In this document: piece after piece, positions 61,988 to 64,000 of the stretch
Position numbering within the stretch: the first letter of the stretch is position 1
Layout: each line of letters starts with the position of its first letter
Origin: Globisporangium splendens
Lineage: Eukaryota; Oomycota; Peronosporomycetes; Pythiales; Pythiaceae
DNA: 64,000 bases
Assembly (NCBI GenBank): GCA_006386115.1
Contig: VFIW01000115.1
Span: 1 to 64,000, forward strand
Direction of reading: 5' to 3'
The notes under the pieces: generated by a model
The model's input: the letters and a program-made list of their open reading frames with translations, nothing else
Databases searched by the model: none
What the model was told of the DNA's origin: nothing
Made by a program: the position numbers and the translations under genes

Positions 61988-64000
61988 GACACAAGAAAAA
62001 CTCTCGTTTATAGGTGTCGGCTCAGAAACTTTTGAAGATATATGTGTCCATCTCGTGGAGACATAAAAGAAAAAAGAAAATAAAGGCAAGTTGGCGAATT
62101 TGTTTGATGCCTCGCTCTTATATCCGATCTTCTTAATGTCTTTCCCGGATAACTTTTGTCAACCGCCCGTTTCAATTCTCAGGGGCAACAGAAAGAATCT
62201 TTCGAGCGATTGAAATGGAAATGACACTGCAACCCCAGCACCGCATTAAAAAACGATAAAATGGAAAGAAAGCGCAGCCTGCAAAGGCGAAAAAAAGAGA
62301 AAGGAAAGACGAAATAGCGCGAGTGTACTCGCTGCTTTCTAGAAGAAAAGAACCAAGTGTTGCTTATGAGACGGAGGAGTCATGCTGGAGCCTGCGACAA
62401 GATACGTTAGAACCCATCGGGTGTCCAGTCACGCGTACCATTTTATAGATGCACAGTAGGGACACTGAGAGCCACCGTTGTTGCCGTCGCGTCCCACGCA
62501 ACAACACCCTTCTGCGTGAGTGATCACAAAATCTTGGGAACTTTTGCTTCTCCATCCACTCCATGGGATAGGCTGATTTCAAATAGCAGTAGAACACTGA
62601 AAAACTGCTGATTGCCATAGTGCTGGCAAAGCGACCTGAGAGCGAATCAAAGTCCTACCTGGGTGCATTCGCGAAGCGATCACGTTCGTTGGCTAGGATC
62701 CTGCTATGTTGGGTCTCTTTTTACGATTCTGGGAAAGGAACTAGGGGGCAACTGATCCTTCTGCCGCCCAGCATGCAAGGAAAGCCTCCAACTGTCGACG
62801 GACGCACGCCAGCGCGACCAGGTTCCACACTGCGGAAATGTAGGTGAGCTACCTATGCACCACAGGCAGCTTACCTGCAATTCGAACGAGAGGGTTGCAT
62901 GATACCAAAGGTCCAGGGCTCATGGTTGTACGCTACAGCCTCGCATGCCATACCAGTGGCACATGCATGCATGAGCCATGCCGAAGTGAGCTGGAGGACT
63001 AAACAAGCGTCGTCCTCGCACTGGATTAGTACGCGCTATTAGCGTGAGCGATGAGGACGTCTAAACATGAGATGCTCCCATACAGGTGTGTCTTGACGAA
63101 AGAGAGTCTCCCTTATCCGGTTTCTGCAAAGCATGACCCTCTCTGACTTGCATATCTGCCTTTTCCACAGCAGATTCGTTCTCTGGTGGGCATGATGGCG
63201 GATGCTGTCCAGCGAGTCATAAACGCCCCACCAATTGGTCAAAAAAGGAGTTGTTGACGTCACCCATGTTTACAGCCCGGTTTTGGCCCTATCCCGCGTT
63301 ACTGTCGTTCAAGCAGTTCCGCCACGGAGTGAGCACTTTTGGATGCTTCACATTCCGACAACAGCAGCCCGAGACCAACTCTCGAGTCCGCGTTCTGAGC
63401 TGCTGGATGTCTGTCAGCAGGCTATGACGAGCTGAGAGCAGAAACGAGTCGCGGTGCTCTGAGGTTTGGAATGCACAATCCCCACACTCTTTCAGATGCA
63501 TGGATAGGAAGAGTTCTCGATTGCAGTGGCCAGCCAGAAGGTCTCAATCAAAGCAACTGTGACAGGAGGATGCCGCTGTGGCTGGCTATAATTCAACAGC
63601 ATCTGTAGCCACCCAAAGTCATTCTCAAATAGAGCAACGGAGGTATCAAGTTGCAGCCAGAGGCTGCGTGCCAACTTGGCCGTTTCGTTGGGTTCTACTC
63701 GGATGAATATCCTACGATAAGGTCTCAATGAATACGCCCCGCAAAGTGATCATAATCTCTACTGTTCACAACTGTGTACGAGTGCGAATGTGATTCCGTG
63801 CGTGAAAACCAGCTGGCGGCGGGCATCGCTCGCTGAGAACCCTCCTGTGTTGATCAACATGAGTGGATTGATTGATTACCTCGATGAGGAACACCGGTCA
63901 GGTATTCAGTGCCCTTATGAGCCAATCAGAGCCCGCGCATGGACCGACTGTGCTGCTAGTCACGGAAAGTTGAATGGATCAGAAAATGTGGTGATTTTCA
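61988..64000. other. Intergenic end of window, no clear gene
   Basis: About 2 kb. Open frames are short (62620-62847 plus; 63039-63263, 63289-63501 and 63492-63728 minus). The minus-strand pieces between 63040 and 63730 could be parts of one decayed gene: the stretch VMLCRNRIRETLFRQD is reminiscent of the C-terminal START-like parts of oomycete bZIP/M96-like proteins, but stops and register changes separate it from the rest. This is only a weak resemblance. Confidence 0.35.

Noticed and set aside
1..64000. CRISPR arrays, bacterial operons, tRNA or rRNA genes
   Set aside because: No regularly spaced repeats, no Shine-Dalgarno-led gene strings and no cloverleaf or rRNA core motifs were recognised; the genes are eukaryotic with spliceosomal introns.

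Overview
The window looks like nuclear DNA of an oomycete, probably of the Phytophthora/Pythium group. The evidence is short GT-AG introns of about 60-110 bp, GC-rich coding sequence, secreted PL4 rhamnogalacturonan lyases, oomycete-style bZIP proteins, a trehalose-phosphate synthase/phosphatase fusion, a seven-transmembrane protein kinase, EGCT-type ankyrin-like repeats, and promoters resembling the oomycete initiator (GCTCA-TTYY-NCAATT). No prokaryotic operon, CRISPR array, rRNA or tRNA was recognised. Family names rest on motif recognition by eye. Exon boundaries were worked out by hand from splice signals and reading-frame phase.

Layout. 1-5.9 kb is nested Gypsy LTR retrotransposon debris: the 3' end of a plus-strand element, a minus-strand gag-RT relative cut inside pol, and an older decayed minus-strand copy. 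6.5-8.2 kb is a four-exon bZIP-type regulator. 10.3-13.9 kb is a broken non-LTR (LINE) element with an OTU-like protease domain. 14.1-15.8 kb is a rhamnogalacturonan lyase gene, and a near-identical inverted copy lies at 34.1-35.8 kb, followed by a third, diverged paralogue at 36.2-37.8 kb. Between the lyase copies sit TFIIF-alpha (17.9-19.3), a second bZIP (19.6-20.3), TPS/TPP (20.9-24.6), two augmin subunits in tandem (HAUS1 25.4-26.5, HAUS5 26.7-28.9) and a tail-anchored protein (29.3-30.4). Beyond the lyases are a DIS3L2-like RNase (38.0-41.8), two ankyrin-like genes and an ankyrin-like pseudogene (42.2-47.1), a 7TM-kinase (47.4-50.0), a kinesin-3 (51.3-57.5), a Tctex-type dynein light chain (57.7-58.4), an unassigned membrane protein gene (58.6-60.3) and a two-domain sulfurtransferase (60.5-62.0). 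The last 2 kb hold no clear gene.

Functional themes. Four genes concern microtubules: augmin subunits 1 and 5, a kinesin-3 and a dynein light chain. The three lyases would attack plant pectin side regions and look like a locally expanded family under gene conversion. The most unusual features are the conversion pattern of the lyases, the loss of the phosphatase nucleophile plus a large insertion in TPS/TPP, the OTU-carrying LINE, the 7TM-kinase, and a kinesin whose frame is broken by loss of one 5-bp repeat unit.
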